Below, one piece after another: positions 34,266-41,565 of a stretch of 41,565 nucleotides of DNA (position 1 is its first letter; each line of letters starts with the position of its first letter). A program made the translations under genes and the position numbers. The notes under the pieces are model-generated. The model was not told the origin of the DNA, did no database searches, and saw only the letters and a program-made list of their open reading frames with translations. Where the stretch lies: positions 1 through 41,565 of the forward strand of contig JAFQQI010000062.1 in assembly GCA_017411305.1 (NCBI GenBank), written 5' to 3'. This DNA is from Lachnospiraceae bacterium (GTDB lineage Bacteria > Bacillota > Clostridia > Lachnospirales > Lachnospiraceae).

Positions 34266-34968
34266 AAAAATGGAGTCGTCTGCGGATAGCTTCCCGAAGT
34301 CTTCTGATGCATAATACGGTAATCAGCATGATGGCTATTACGCAACATACGGTCAGGATGATGGCTGACCAGGTCAGCCGTAAGGGGCTACCGGTAAAAT
34401 GGCGGATCAGTAGCTCAAGGCCGGAGCAAAACATTGCAATTTCCACGAAAACATAAAGTGCGGTACTGATAAAGGATACCGGAAAGGCCCGAAGCAACAG
34501 AACAAAAACCTCTGCCAAAATAGTAAGGAGCACCACAATGGGCAGCGCTAATTTGGTAAACCATCCGATTCCCGGAGTGGTGAAGGTAATCAGATACAGG
34601 AAAAAGGCAAGAGCAATTCCGTCAAACAAAATGGAAACATAGGCAGGTACTTTGGTATAGATGATAAGGGGAATCAGCAATACAAAAAGTAATATGCAGA
34701 CACCGATAATAAATAAAGACCACATGATGCCTGTAAAAACATATAGATTTAAAAGCAGACAGCTTAAGGAAGTAGCCAGTAAAACAATGATTGTTAAAAT
34801 GGCAACATCACTTCTTCGCACACTGTCAACCTGCCCTTTTTCCGTAGGATAGGGGTGGGCTTTTTTTATGTGCTCCGGCTCGTTGGGATTGATAACTGGG
34901 GTATGGCATAAGGGACAGGAATCTAAAGAAGAATCCAGCTTTACACCGCAATTGACACAATATGACAT
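34264..34968 (-). CDS. Zinc-ribbon multi-spanning membrane protein (DUF6320-like)
   Basis: A 234-residue protein. A short zinc ribbon at the N-terminus has Cys4, Cys7, Cys18 and Cys21 (YCVNCG ... SCPLCHTP). A linker to residue about 55 is followed by six or so hydrophobic segments (for example AILTIIVLLATSLSCLLLNLYVF and YVSILFDGIALAFFLYLIT) and a basic C-terminus RRLREAIRRRLHF. This layout matches DUF6320 proteins of Clostridia, whose function is unknown. ATG 34968 has AAAGGAG 6 bp upstream. It starts 15 bp after the acyltransferase-like stop, so the two form an operon. Confidence 0.8.
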   Translation of the reverse strand: MSYCVNCGVKLDSSLDSCPLCHTPVINPNEPEHIKKAHPYPTEKGQVDSVRRSDVAILTIIVLLATSLSCLLLNLYVFTGIMWSLFIIGVCILLFVLLIPLIIYTKVPAYVSILFDGIALAFFLYLITFTTPGIGWFTKLALPIVVLLTILAEVFVLLLRAFPVSFISTALYVFVEIAMFCSGLELLIRHFTGSPLRLTWSAIILTVCCVIAIMLITVLCIRRLREAIRRRLHF

Positions 34969-34983
34969 AGGCACTCCTTTCAC

Positions 34984-36315
34984 TTAATGGGTGCGGTTGC
35001 TTTCAATGGTAACGGAAATACCGTCCTCTACCAGCTTCCGGAAGAAGTAACGCTCTACATCACTCTCCGCGATACTGCTGGCAAAGTTTACGGTCAAGGT
35101 ATCTTCAAAGCTGATAATGGCACAGTTGGTACGGGAAGAAAAAGGCTGTCCCATATAGATATCGAAGCGCTCAATAAAGGGCTTCATATCCTCAGGCACC
35201 TTTAGCACACCCATGTTGGTCAGACCTGCAGAGGAATGTCCGTCTTGTACTTTGCTGTAAAATTGTTTCACTACAAAATCCTTTAAAAACAGCGGCACAA
35301 TGCGGATTAAAGGATGCCGCTGGATATTGGCATTGGTGGTAATATCGCCCCGCAGGAACTTTTCATTAATATAGTAGCGCATATAATGGTGGACCTGGGT
35401 GATGATTTCTTCAAAGGTATAATCGCCCAGTCTTGGGTCAATGCCGGGATAAACCATGGTAATAAAATTACGCAAAGTCTTCGACGGAAAGAACCGGCGC
35501 AAATTTACCGGCATGGCAATTCTGACCGGTCTTAAGCGCAGGTGAAAATCATTTTGCTGCTTTTGCATCAGGGCATATAGCAGTACCGCATTCAAATATT
35601 CGGTGATACTGGCCCGGTAGGATGCGGCAGCAGCCATCACTTCCTTTACGGGCATAATTCCGTTAATTACATTAAAGGTATAAAAGGGCTCTTTGGTGCC
35701 TCTGACGCGGTAGCTTTTTTCATCCGGACGCTTGGGGCATACCTTAGCATTGGCATAGCGCATATAAGCATCTTCCAATTCTTCAGGGTCCGGTGTTTCA
35801 TAAATATCCTTTACATAGTAGCCGTTTGATATTTCATGTCCCAACAGCCGCAGGTATACGGCAGTGATGGTATTTAACACATGCATACAACCGGTTCCGT
35901 CTCCTAAGCTGTGATGAGCCTCTAAGGAAATCCGACAGTCGTAGTAATAAAAACGCAGCAGATAACGGTTATTGGCCTTAAAGGGCATAGGCATACAGAA
36001 ATTGCGGATGTCTTTTTGCACAAAGGGACCGGGCCGGTGGTTGGGCTCCAAATACCGCCAAAACAGTCCTTTACGGATAGCAGTTTTATAGGTAGGGAAC
36101 CTGGGAAGTGTCATATCGATGGCCTGCTGGAGGATATCCGGCTTGACAGGCTCCTTAAGGAGAACCGACAAGCGGTACACGGAAGAAAAATCCTTACGCT
36201 GCAGGGTAGGATACACAATGGCGGATAAATCCAGCTTATACCATACCTTTGGCTCTGCTTTATTTAGTTTCGTATTGGAAAAGAAACGGGAAGCTTCTTT
36301 TGAGCTTGCGGTCAT
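34984..36315 (-). CDS. HHxxxDG acyltransferase (condensation-domain / alcohol acetyltransferase-like)
   Basis: A 443-residue protein of the chloramphenicol-acetyltransferase-like superfamily. The catalytic motif HHSLGDG is at 134-140 in LEAHHSLGDGTG. Other supports are the N-terminal YPTLQRKDFSSVYRLSVLLKEPV, RIAMPVNLRRFFPSKTLRNFI and the late SSAGLTNMGVLKVPEDM. Such enzymes transfer acyl groups from a thioester to an alcohol or amine. No NRPS, PKS or carrier protein is nearby, so a stand-alone ester- or lipid-forming role is more likely. Its ribosome site is unusual: the nearest AAAGGA is about 17 bp before the ATG at 36315. Confidence 0.83.
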   Translation of the reverse strand: MTASSKEASRFFSNTKLNKAEPKVWYKLDLSAIVYPTLQRKDFSSVYRLSVLLKEPVKPDILQQAIDMTLPRFPTYKTAIRKGLFWRYLEPNHRPGPFVQKDIRNFCMPMPFKANNRYLLRFYYYDCRISLEAHHSLGDGTGCMHVLNTITAVYLRLLGHEISNGYYVKDIYETPDPEELEDAYMRYANAKVCPKRPDEKSYRVRGTKEPFYTFNVINGIMPVKEVMAAAASYRASITEYLNAVLLYALMQKQQNDFHLRLRPVRIAMPVNLRRFFPSKTLRNFITMVYPGIDPRLGDYTFEEIITQVHHYMRYYINEKFLRGDITTNANIQRHPLIRIVPLFLKDFVVKQFYSKVQDGHSSAGLTNMGVLKVPEDMKPFIERFDIYMGQPFSSRTNCAIISFEDTLTVNFASSIAESDVERYFFRKLVEDGISVTIESNRTH

Positions 36316-36389
36316 GGTTCGATGCGATTATCCTTTCTTATTTATATAGGAATCATTATTTCTTCAAAGCTAGTTTTTATATTTGGTTT

Positions 36390-36395
36390 ATTATA
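36390..36395 (-). promoter_or_regulatory. -10 box candidate for the acyltransferase operon
   Basis: A perfect TATAAT on the minus strand, 75 bp before the ATG. The region 17 bp upstream is a T-run with no good -35 match. Confidence 0.35.
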
Positions 36396-36536
36396 CCATT
36401 TTATGTAAAAAAAGAAAATGAATCATAAACTTTTTATTAAATCGGCAGAATGTGGCAAAAATGAGAAAATGGAAGTAAATAAAAGAAAACGAGAGAAAAT
36501 GCGAGAAAAAGATGCAATATATGACTGTGATAGCGG

Positions 36537-36565
36537 TTGCAAAGAGTTGCATATAAAATTAATAT
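36537..36565 (+). promoter_or_regulatory. groES: Promoter of groES-groEL
   Basis: TTGCAA (36537-36542), a 17-bp spacer, and TAATAT (36560-36565). The predicted start lies just before or within the CIRCE operator, as expected for HrcA repression. The rest of the 338-bp gap back to 36316 is AT-rich with only the divergent -10 box. Confidence 0.6.
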
Positions 36566-36577
36566 ATGTTTTAGCGA

Positions 36578-36604
36578 TTAGCACTCGTGACAAAAGAGTG
36601 CTAA
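36578..36604. promoter_or_regulatory. CIRCE operator (HrcA binding site)
   Basis: A perfect match to TTAGCACTC-N9-GAGTGCTAA. HrcA binds this inverted repeat and represses chaperone genes until heat shock. It lies 50 bp before groES. Confidence 0.97.
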
Positions 36605-36653
36605 CAAAAGAAAAAGTAAACAATTTTAACTATTTATAAAGGAGGCATTATCC

Positions 36654-36938
36654 ATGAAGTTAGTACCCTTAGGAGACAGAGTTGTACTGAAGCAGTTAGT
36701 TGCAGAAGAAACTACCAAGTCAGGTATTGTATTACCCGGACAAAACAAAGAAAAGCCCCAGCAGGCTGAAGTAGTAGCAGTAGGCCCCGGCGGTGTGGTA
36801 GACGGAAAAGAAATCAAGATGGAAGTAAAGGTGGGAGACCAGGTTATTTATTCCAAATACGCAGGAACAGACGTAAAGCTTGATGAGGAAGAATACATTG
36901 TTGTAAGACAAAGTGATATTCTGGCTATTATCCAGTAA
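36654..36938 (+). CDS. groES: Co-chaperonin GroES
   Basis: A 94-residue lid subunit that caps the GroEL cage. It starts KLVPLGDRVVLKQL, has the mobile loop around EETTKSGIVLPGQNKEKPQQAEVVAVGPG, and ends in VGDQVIYSKYAGTDVKLDEEEYIVVRQSDILAII. Length is normal. AAAGGAGG is 8 bp before the ATG. groEL follows after 41 bp and has its own ribosome site. Confidence 0.98.
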   Translation: MKLVPLGDRVVLKQLVAEETTKSGIVLPGQNKEKPQQAEVVAVGPGGVVDGKEIKMEVKVGDQVIYSKYAGTDVKLDEEEYIVVRQSDILAIIQ

Positions 36939-36955
36939 CAGGAACATGATTTTAG

Positions 36956-38596
<1,641 letters not shown>

Positions 38597-38599
<3 letters not shown>

Positions 38600-38664
38600 C
38601 CCATCGGAAGAAAATCAAGCGAGGTCCTCGGAAGAGGACCTCATTTGATTTTACCGATGGGTTA
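38597..38664 (+). other. Long nested hairpin starting at the groEL stop codon
   Basis: Three stacked stems: TAACCCATCGG (38597-38607) with CCGATGGGTTA (38654-38664), AAAATCAA (38611-38618) with TTGATTTT (38645-38652), and GGTCCTC (38623-38629) with GAGGACC (38634-38640), closed by a GGAA (GNRA-type) loop. That is 26 base pairs. No T-run follows, so it is not a standard terminator. It may protect the groEL 3' end or be the first part of a structured RNA. Confidence 0.8.
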
Positions 38665-38669
38665 ACGAG

Positions 38670-38712
38670 CATGCCGCTGCGAAAGCAGCAGAGAGCACGA
38701 AGTGCGGGCATG
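38670..38712 (+). other. Three-way-junction-like RNA fold
   Basis: The outer stem CATGCC (38670-38675) pairs with GGCATG (38707-38712). It encloses GCTGC-GAAA-GCAGC (38676-38689), with a GNRA loop, and GCAC-GAA-GTGC (38695-38705). The compact layout suggests a folded RNA or a palindromic repeat unit rather than chance. Confidence 0.65.
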
Positions 38713-38732
38713 TGAGTTTAAGCCTAACGGAA

Positions 38733-38775
38733 AAAAGGCACTTGGCTCAAGTTTACTTGAAGCCAAGCGCCTTTT
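38733..38775 (+). terminator. Terminator, copy 1 of a repeated hairpin
   Basis: AAAAGGC (38733-38739) pairs with GCCTTTT (38769-38775), CTTGGCT with AGCCAAG, and CAAG with CTTG around a TTTA loop. A related hairpin at 39815-39862 shares the sequence and loop. Confidence 0.8.
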
Positions 38776-38788
38776 CTATTTCTGACAT

Positions 38789-38881
38789 ACCGCTGTAAGC
38801 GGTAGCCTGTGGACTCCGTAGGAGTTTACAGGCTAAGCGAGCCGTAGTATATAAGCGACGCGAAGCGGCATTTGTTTTTTT
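38789..38881 (+). other. Further hairpins ending in a T-run
   Basis: ACCGCT-GTA-AGCGGT (38789-38803) is followed by AGCCTGT (38804-38810) with ACAGGCT (38828-38834), which encloses ACTCC-GTA-GGAGT. A GCCG/CGGC pairing (38841-38844 with 38866-38869) then precedes TTTGTTTTTTT (38871-38881). The last part could be a second terminator. Confidence 0.55.
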
Positions 38882-38915
38882 GAGTGAAAAAGGAAGGACA
38901 AATTTGGGAAAGATA

Positions 38916-38944
38916 TTGTTGTATAAACGCATTTGGAGTATAAT
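38916..38944 (+). promoter_or_regulatory. Promoter of the GNAT-like gene
   Basis: TTGTTG (38916-38921), a 17-bp spacer, and TATAAT (38939-38944). The leader to ATG 39085 is about 135 nt and AT-rich, with no clear fold. Confidence 0.6.
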
Positions 38945-39084
38945 AAAACTGTAAAGAAGAAATAGATAATTTTATTAATCAATTTATGATTAGAAATATC
39001 TGCATATACAAAAGTATGTATTCTTCTTTCCTATTACCATTAGATAAAAGAGATAAATATTGCGATGGGAGGAAAGGAGAAAAA

Positions 39085-39636
39085 ATGATAATCGTAGATA
39101 TTGATGAATTGACTCCATGTTTAATAAACACAGAAACAGGAGACATAGTTGAAACAGAAGTTTTAAAGATTAGTCGAAAGAGTTTTTTAAAGAAGTTTAA
39201 TTCGAAAACAGGATGGTATGTCAATTGGGAACTACTTTCAAAGGAAAATGAGATTTTTGCTGTGGTGATTAAAGGAACAGTTGATATACAAGGATTGGTT
39301 GCAATAGACCCTCGTCGAAATAGAGATGCTTTATATGTGTCTTGGATGGTTGCGGCACCGCATAACAATCAGGAAATATGCGGAGTCGGAAAACAAAAAT
39401 ACTATGGAGTAGGTGGACATTTGTTTGCAGTAGCAATTCAAAAATCAATGGAGTATGGATCCGGTGGAGCTGTTTTTGGTTTTGCAAACAATGAAGAACG
39501 TCTTAGACATTATGAAAAATGGTTTCATGCGGAACATATAGGTATATTACATGAATTACATTTTCTTATAGCAGACGATGCAGCAGTAAAAATTGTGGAG
39601 GACTATAATTATGTGTGGTCAGACGATGAATTATAA
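39085..39636 (+). CDS. GNAT-fold-like acetyltransferase domain protein
   Basis: A 183-residue protein. The C-terminal two thirds look like a GNAT fold. The strand pair IQGLVAIDPRRNRDALYVSWMVAAP is followed by YYGVGGHLFAVAIQKSMEYGSGGAVFGFANNEERLRHYEKWFHA, in which GVGGHLF occupies the acetyl-CoA pyrophosphate loop and HYEKWFHA the terminal strand region. The N-terminus (IIVDIDELTPCLINTETGDIVETEVLKI) is like a short SH3-type or substrate region. AAAGGAG lies 5 bp before ATG 39085; a longer frame from 38986 lacks a ribosome site. It overlaps the next small ORF by 26 bp. Confidence 0.7.
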   Translation: MIIVDIDELTPCLINTETGDIVETEVLKISRKSFLKKFNSKTGWYVNWELLSKENEIFAVVIKGTVDIQGLVAIDPRRNRDALYVSWMVAAPHNNQEICGVGKQKYYGVGGHLFAVAIQKSMEYGSGGAVFGFANNEERLRHYEKWFHAEHIGILHELHFLIADDAAVKIVEDYNYVWSDDEL

Positions 39637-39796
39637 AATTTCATTAAATACTCCAGCAAAACCGATTATGCCAAGTGAATTGCCCAATGTTACCATTGAC
39701 TACAAAGGTCTTTTGAGCTTCGCAAAGCAGAAAGGTGTTCGTGTAATTGAACTGACAGAACATGAAAAAAATCTTTTTGTAAAACCATCAGAATAA
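39611..39796 (+). CDS. Small ORF (61 residues) overlapping the GNAT-like gene
   Basis: It starts at ATG 39611, with GGAGG 9 bp upstream inside the GNAT-like gene, and ends just before a terminator. The product, CGQTMNYKISLNTPAKPIMPSELPNVTIDYKGLLSFAKQKGVRVIELTEHEK..., is hydrophilic. It has no membrane segment and I do not recognise the family. The overlap and small size fit a coupled partner such as an antitoxin or immunity protein, but the order is the reverse of the known DUF1778-GNAT modules. Function unknown. Confidence 0.6.
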   Translation: MCGQTMNYKISLNTPAKPIMPSELPNVTIDYKGLLSFAKQKGVRVIELTEHEKNLFVKPSE

Positions 39797-39814
39797 ATGA
39801 GTGAAGTAACAACG

Positions 39815-39862
39815 GAAAAAAGCACTTGGTTCAAAGTTTACTTTGAGACTAAGTGCTTTTTT
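39815..39862 (+). terminator. Terminator, copy 2 of the repeated hairpin
   Basis: AAAAAAGCACTT (39815-39826) pairs with AAGTGCTTTTTT (39851-39862), allowing a T between the stems, and TCAAAG (39831-39836) pairs with CTTTGA (39841-39846) around TTTA. It shares its leading AACGGAAAAAA and stem layout with copy 1. Confidence 0.82.
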
Positions 39863-39950
39863 AGCAATTTTGGTAAATATGCCAATTGAAATAATAATGG
39901 AATAGTGATAATCTTTTATCAAGAATTCCTCTGTCATGGAGGAAGTGACT

Positions 39951-40460
39951 ATGAGTAACAAGAGAAGATTTCAAGACTTAACAATCCGGGATAATTTTAT
40001 CTTTGCAGCAGTGATGATGCAGGAAGATAACTGCAAGAGGCTTTTAGATATGGGAGATGAATGCAGAAGTATATTCTTAAGCACAGTGGGGAAAGATGAA
40101 GAAAGTATTCCCAAGGAACTGAAAGCATTTTTGAAGTTTGTAAAGGAAGATACACCTGAGAATAATACAGGGACAGATGATGCATATGTAAGGAAACTGC
40201 AGGAAACGATTCGTAGCGTGAAAGAAAACAGAGAATTGGAGAGTAACTTTATGACATGGGAAGATATTCGTCAGGAAAGTAAGGCAGAAGGAATAAAGGA
40301 GAGCATTTTCTTGCTTTTAGAAGAATTAGGAAAAATTTCTGAAAGTACGGAAGAGACTATTCTATTTGAAAATCGGATGAGTATTTTAAAAGTAATGTTA
40401 AAGAAGGCCAACCAAGCCAAATCCATAGAAGAGTTCGAGGAACAAATTTCAAATCTATAG
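39951..40460 (+). pseudogene. Internally deleted Rpn-family nuclease remnant
   Basis: The 169-residue frame begins with RRFQDLTIRDNFIFAAVMMQEDNCKRLLDM, the standard opening of one Rpn/PD-(D/E)XK 'transposase' subfamily. It then jumps directly to GDECRSIFLSTVGKDEESIPKELKAFLKFVKEDTPENN and the C-terminal helices that normally come about 100 residues later. The whole nuclease core is missing. The frame is kept, with GGAGG 8 bp before ATG 39951, so a short protein may still be made. Family members are about 280-330 residues. It is not a copy of the Rpn-family gene at 15452-16396; the sequences differ. Confidence 0.7.
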
Positions 40461-40905
40461 TACTGTCTTTTCACAAACGATAATCATATATAGGTCAAAC
40501 AGACTTAATTCTATGAACTTAATTCAAGTAGCTAATCAATCATTATTAGAAGAAGACAGAGGAATTCTTAAATAAGAAAATAATCTCCCGCTTAAGAGAA
40601 TAATGTCAATAGAAAAAGGCGTGAATTTCGGCTTGCAAAATTTGTAAGCGGGAATTGACGTCCGTTTTTTGTGCTCATTTTTTCCCTGTTCAAGTGTAAT
40701 TATAGTACAGAAACAGCAAGAAAGACGGGAATCTCAGGCTGTAATTGACCTGTCAACCCCTTTTTTGAGGAAAAACTTGCGGATTGTGCAAAAAATCTGC
40801 GGATTATGCAGAGAAGGTTGGAAAATTCACGGAAGGATGCTAATCTATTACAGATATTTTTTGCAACGTATTTTATTTTAATATAATAACCGGAGGAAAT
40901 TCGAA
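40461..40905 (+). other. Gap with inverted and direct repeats
   Basis: This 445-bp stretch has no convincing gene. It holds the distant inverted repeat TCCCGCTTA (40585-40593) with TAAGCGGGA (40647-40655), and a direct repeat, TGCGGATTGTGCA (40778-40790) and TGCGGATTATGCA (40798-40810), 20 bp apart. A TATAAT (40882-40887) with TTTTGC 17 bp or TTGCAA 15 bp upstream is a promoter candidate for the last gene. Confidence 0.6.
40778..40810 (+). promoter_or_regulatory. Direct-repeat operator candidate
   Basis: Two 13-bp copies, TGCGGATTRTGCA, differ at one base and start 20 bp apart (two helical turns). They lie 72-104 bp upstream of the TATAAT of the secreted-protein gene. The spacing is near that used by LytTR-type regulators (about 21 bp), though the half-site is not a clear LytTR match. 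Confidence 0.45.
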
Positions 40906-41565
40906 ATGAAAAAATTGATGAAAAAAGGAAGCTTATTAATCGTATGGTCATTGCTCCTTGCCATGATGTTTGGGATGAGTGTGCATGCAATGAAGTATGG
41001 TGTGACGCACGACTATTACTATCCAACGGGAGGGGGTATTACGTGGTCTTTTGGACAAAGCGGAACGGTAACATTATATGATGGTGATATAATAGGTTCG
41101 ACAGGCCCTTACACCATAATAGTTGATGGTGTGTCGGATATTGTAGAAATAGGTGGAGAGACGTCACGAGCAGAGTGGACGTATAGGGGAGACCCACAGG
41201 AGTTTGCGTGGAACTTGAGTTCGTATGATAATAACGTCACAGTCATGCTTACAAGTATATCTGCTCCGGGAGAACCTGCCCCTGCTCCGGGAGAACCCGC
41301 GCCGGAAAAGGAAGAAGACAAGCATGAACACAATTGGGAATGGATACAGATACAGGCGGCAACAGATGCGCAGGACGGTGTGGAAGCCATGTGCTGCACA
41401 GAGTGCGGACAACAGGGAGAATCCAGAACAATTGTCAGCTCTGCCTATGGAGTATTTTGTGGTGAGACTAAAGACAAGATAACCGGTGCTGCAGAAAATG
41501 CAACAGTTGAAATGGAAACCGAGATATGGAGTTCGCTTCCCAAATCAGTCATGGATGCCATAAAA
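40906..41565 (+). CDS. Secreted or surface protein with signal peptide (partial at window end)
   Basis: Open from ATG 40906 (CGGAGGAAA 7 bp upstream) to the last base, 220 residues without a stop. Residues 1-28 (KKLMKKGSLLIVWSLLLAMMFGMSVHA) are a Sec signal peptide with an AxA-like VHA cut site. Residues about 30-118 look like beta strands. A Pro/Glu linker has two copies of the 7-residue unit APGEPAP (41263-41304). It is followed by KHEHNWEWIQIQAATDAQDGVEAMCCTECGQQ, the H-x-H-x-W...C-x-x-C-G module found in many Lachnospiraceae exported proteins, whose role is unknown. The C-terminus lies outside the window. Confidence 0.85.
   Translation, partial: MKKLMKKGSLLIVWSLLLAMMFGMSVHAMKYGVTHDYYYPTGGGITWSFGQSGTVTLYDGDIIGSTGPYTIIVDGVSDIVEIGGETSRAEWTYRGDPQEFAWNLSSYDNNVTVMLTSISAPGEPAPAPGEPAPEKEEDKHEHNWEWIQIQAATDAQDGVEAMCCTECGQQGESRTIVSSAYGVFCGETKDKITGAAENATVEMETEIWSSLPKSVMDAIK

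Noticed and set aside
36418-36639. 73-residue plus-strand frame before groES
   Set aside because: It runs across the groES promoter and the CIRCE operator, has no ribosome site and a composition like AT-rich non-coding DNA.
38670-38712. tRNA-like fold after groEL
   Set aside because: The stems are too short, there are no D, T or anticodon loop sequences, and the total length is 43 bases.
40669-40881. 70-residue plus-strand frame before the secreted protein
   Set aside because: It covers the direct repeats and promoter region, with no ribosome site or protein-like pattern.

Overview
The window is a stretch of chromosome from a low-to-mid GC Firmicute, most likely a gut Lachnospiraceae (class Clostridia). 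The signs are Gram-positive PolC, the order frr-uppS-cdsA-dxr-rseP-ispG-polC, a CIRCE-controlled groESL, strong AGGAGG ribosome binding sites, and several families common in Lachnospiraceae (TIR-WD40 protein, Rpn-type nucleases, DUF6320 zinc-ribbon membrane protein, secreted protein with an HxHxW...CxxCG module). Names rest on motifs and whole-protein resemblance read by eye; no database search was run.

Region 1 (1-15443) is a housekeeping block. A gene tail and a membrane-anchored polysaccharide deacetylase lead into bactofilin-pyrH-frr, then uppS-cdsA-dxr-rseP (undecaprenyl and phospholipid precursors, MEP pathway, site-2 protease). A strong terminator follows. A PP2C phosphatase and a membrane Ser/Thr kinase without PASTA repeats sit next, then a consensus promoter drives ispG-polC, which ends at a strong terminator.

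Region 2 (15444-24100) is accessory. It holds an Rpn-family nuclease/transposase-like gene (minus strand), an AT-rich gap with three copies of a 12-bp repeat, a small membrane-anchored protein, and an AAA ATPase with a C-terminal nuclease-like motif whose gene is preceded by a 43-bp palindrome. Then come a 1001-residue TIR / transmembrane / beta-propeller protein and, 19 bp downstream, a DHH phosphoesterase with an unusual C-terminal extension.

Region 3 (24092-34265) is metabolism, signalling and repair. An AraC regulator is divergent from uxuA-uxuB (hexuronate catabolism). DegV and endonuclease IV (nfo) are divergent. An orphan KdpD/KdpE-like two-component pair lacks kdpABC; its promoter predicts an almost leaderless transcript and has a direct-repeat operator candidate. 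Divergent from it are a hypothetical protein and an MBL-fold hydrolase, followed by a degenerate GGDEF protein.

Region 4 (34264-41565) starts with a minus-strand pair, an HHxxxDG acyltransferase-like protein and a DUF6320-type membrane protein. groES-groEL follow under a perfect CIRCE. Behind groEL lies about 280 bp of dense nested hairpins, including a three-way-junction-like fold. Next come a GNAT-like protein overlapping a 61-residue ORF (bracketed by two homologous terminators), an internally deleted Rpn-family remnant, and the start of a secreted protein that runs off the window. I saw no tRNA, rRNA, CRISPR array or intact insertion sequence.
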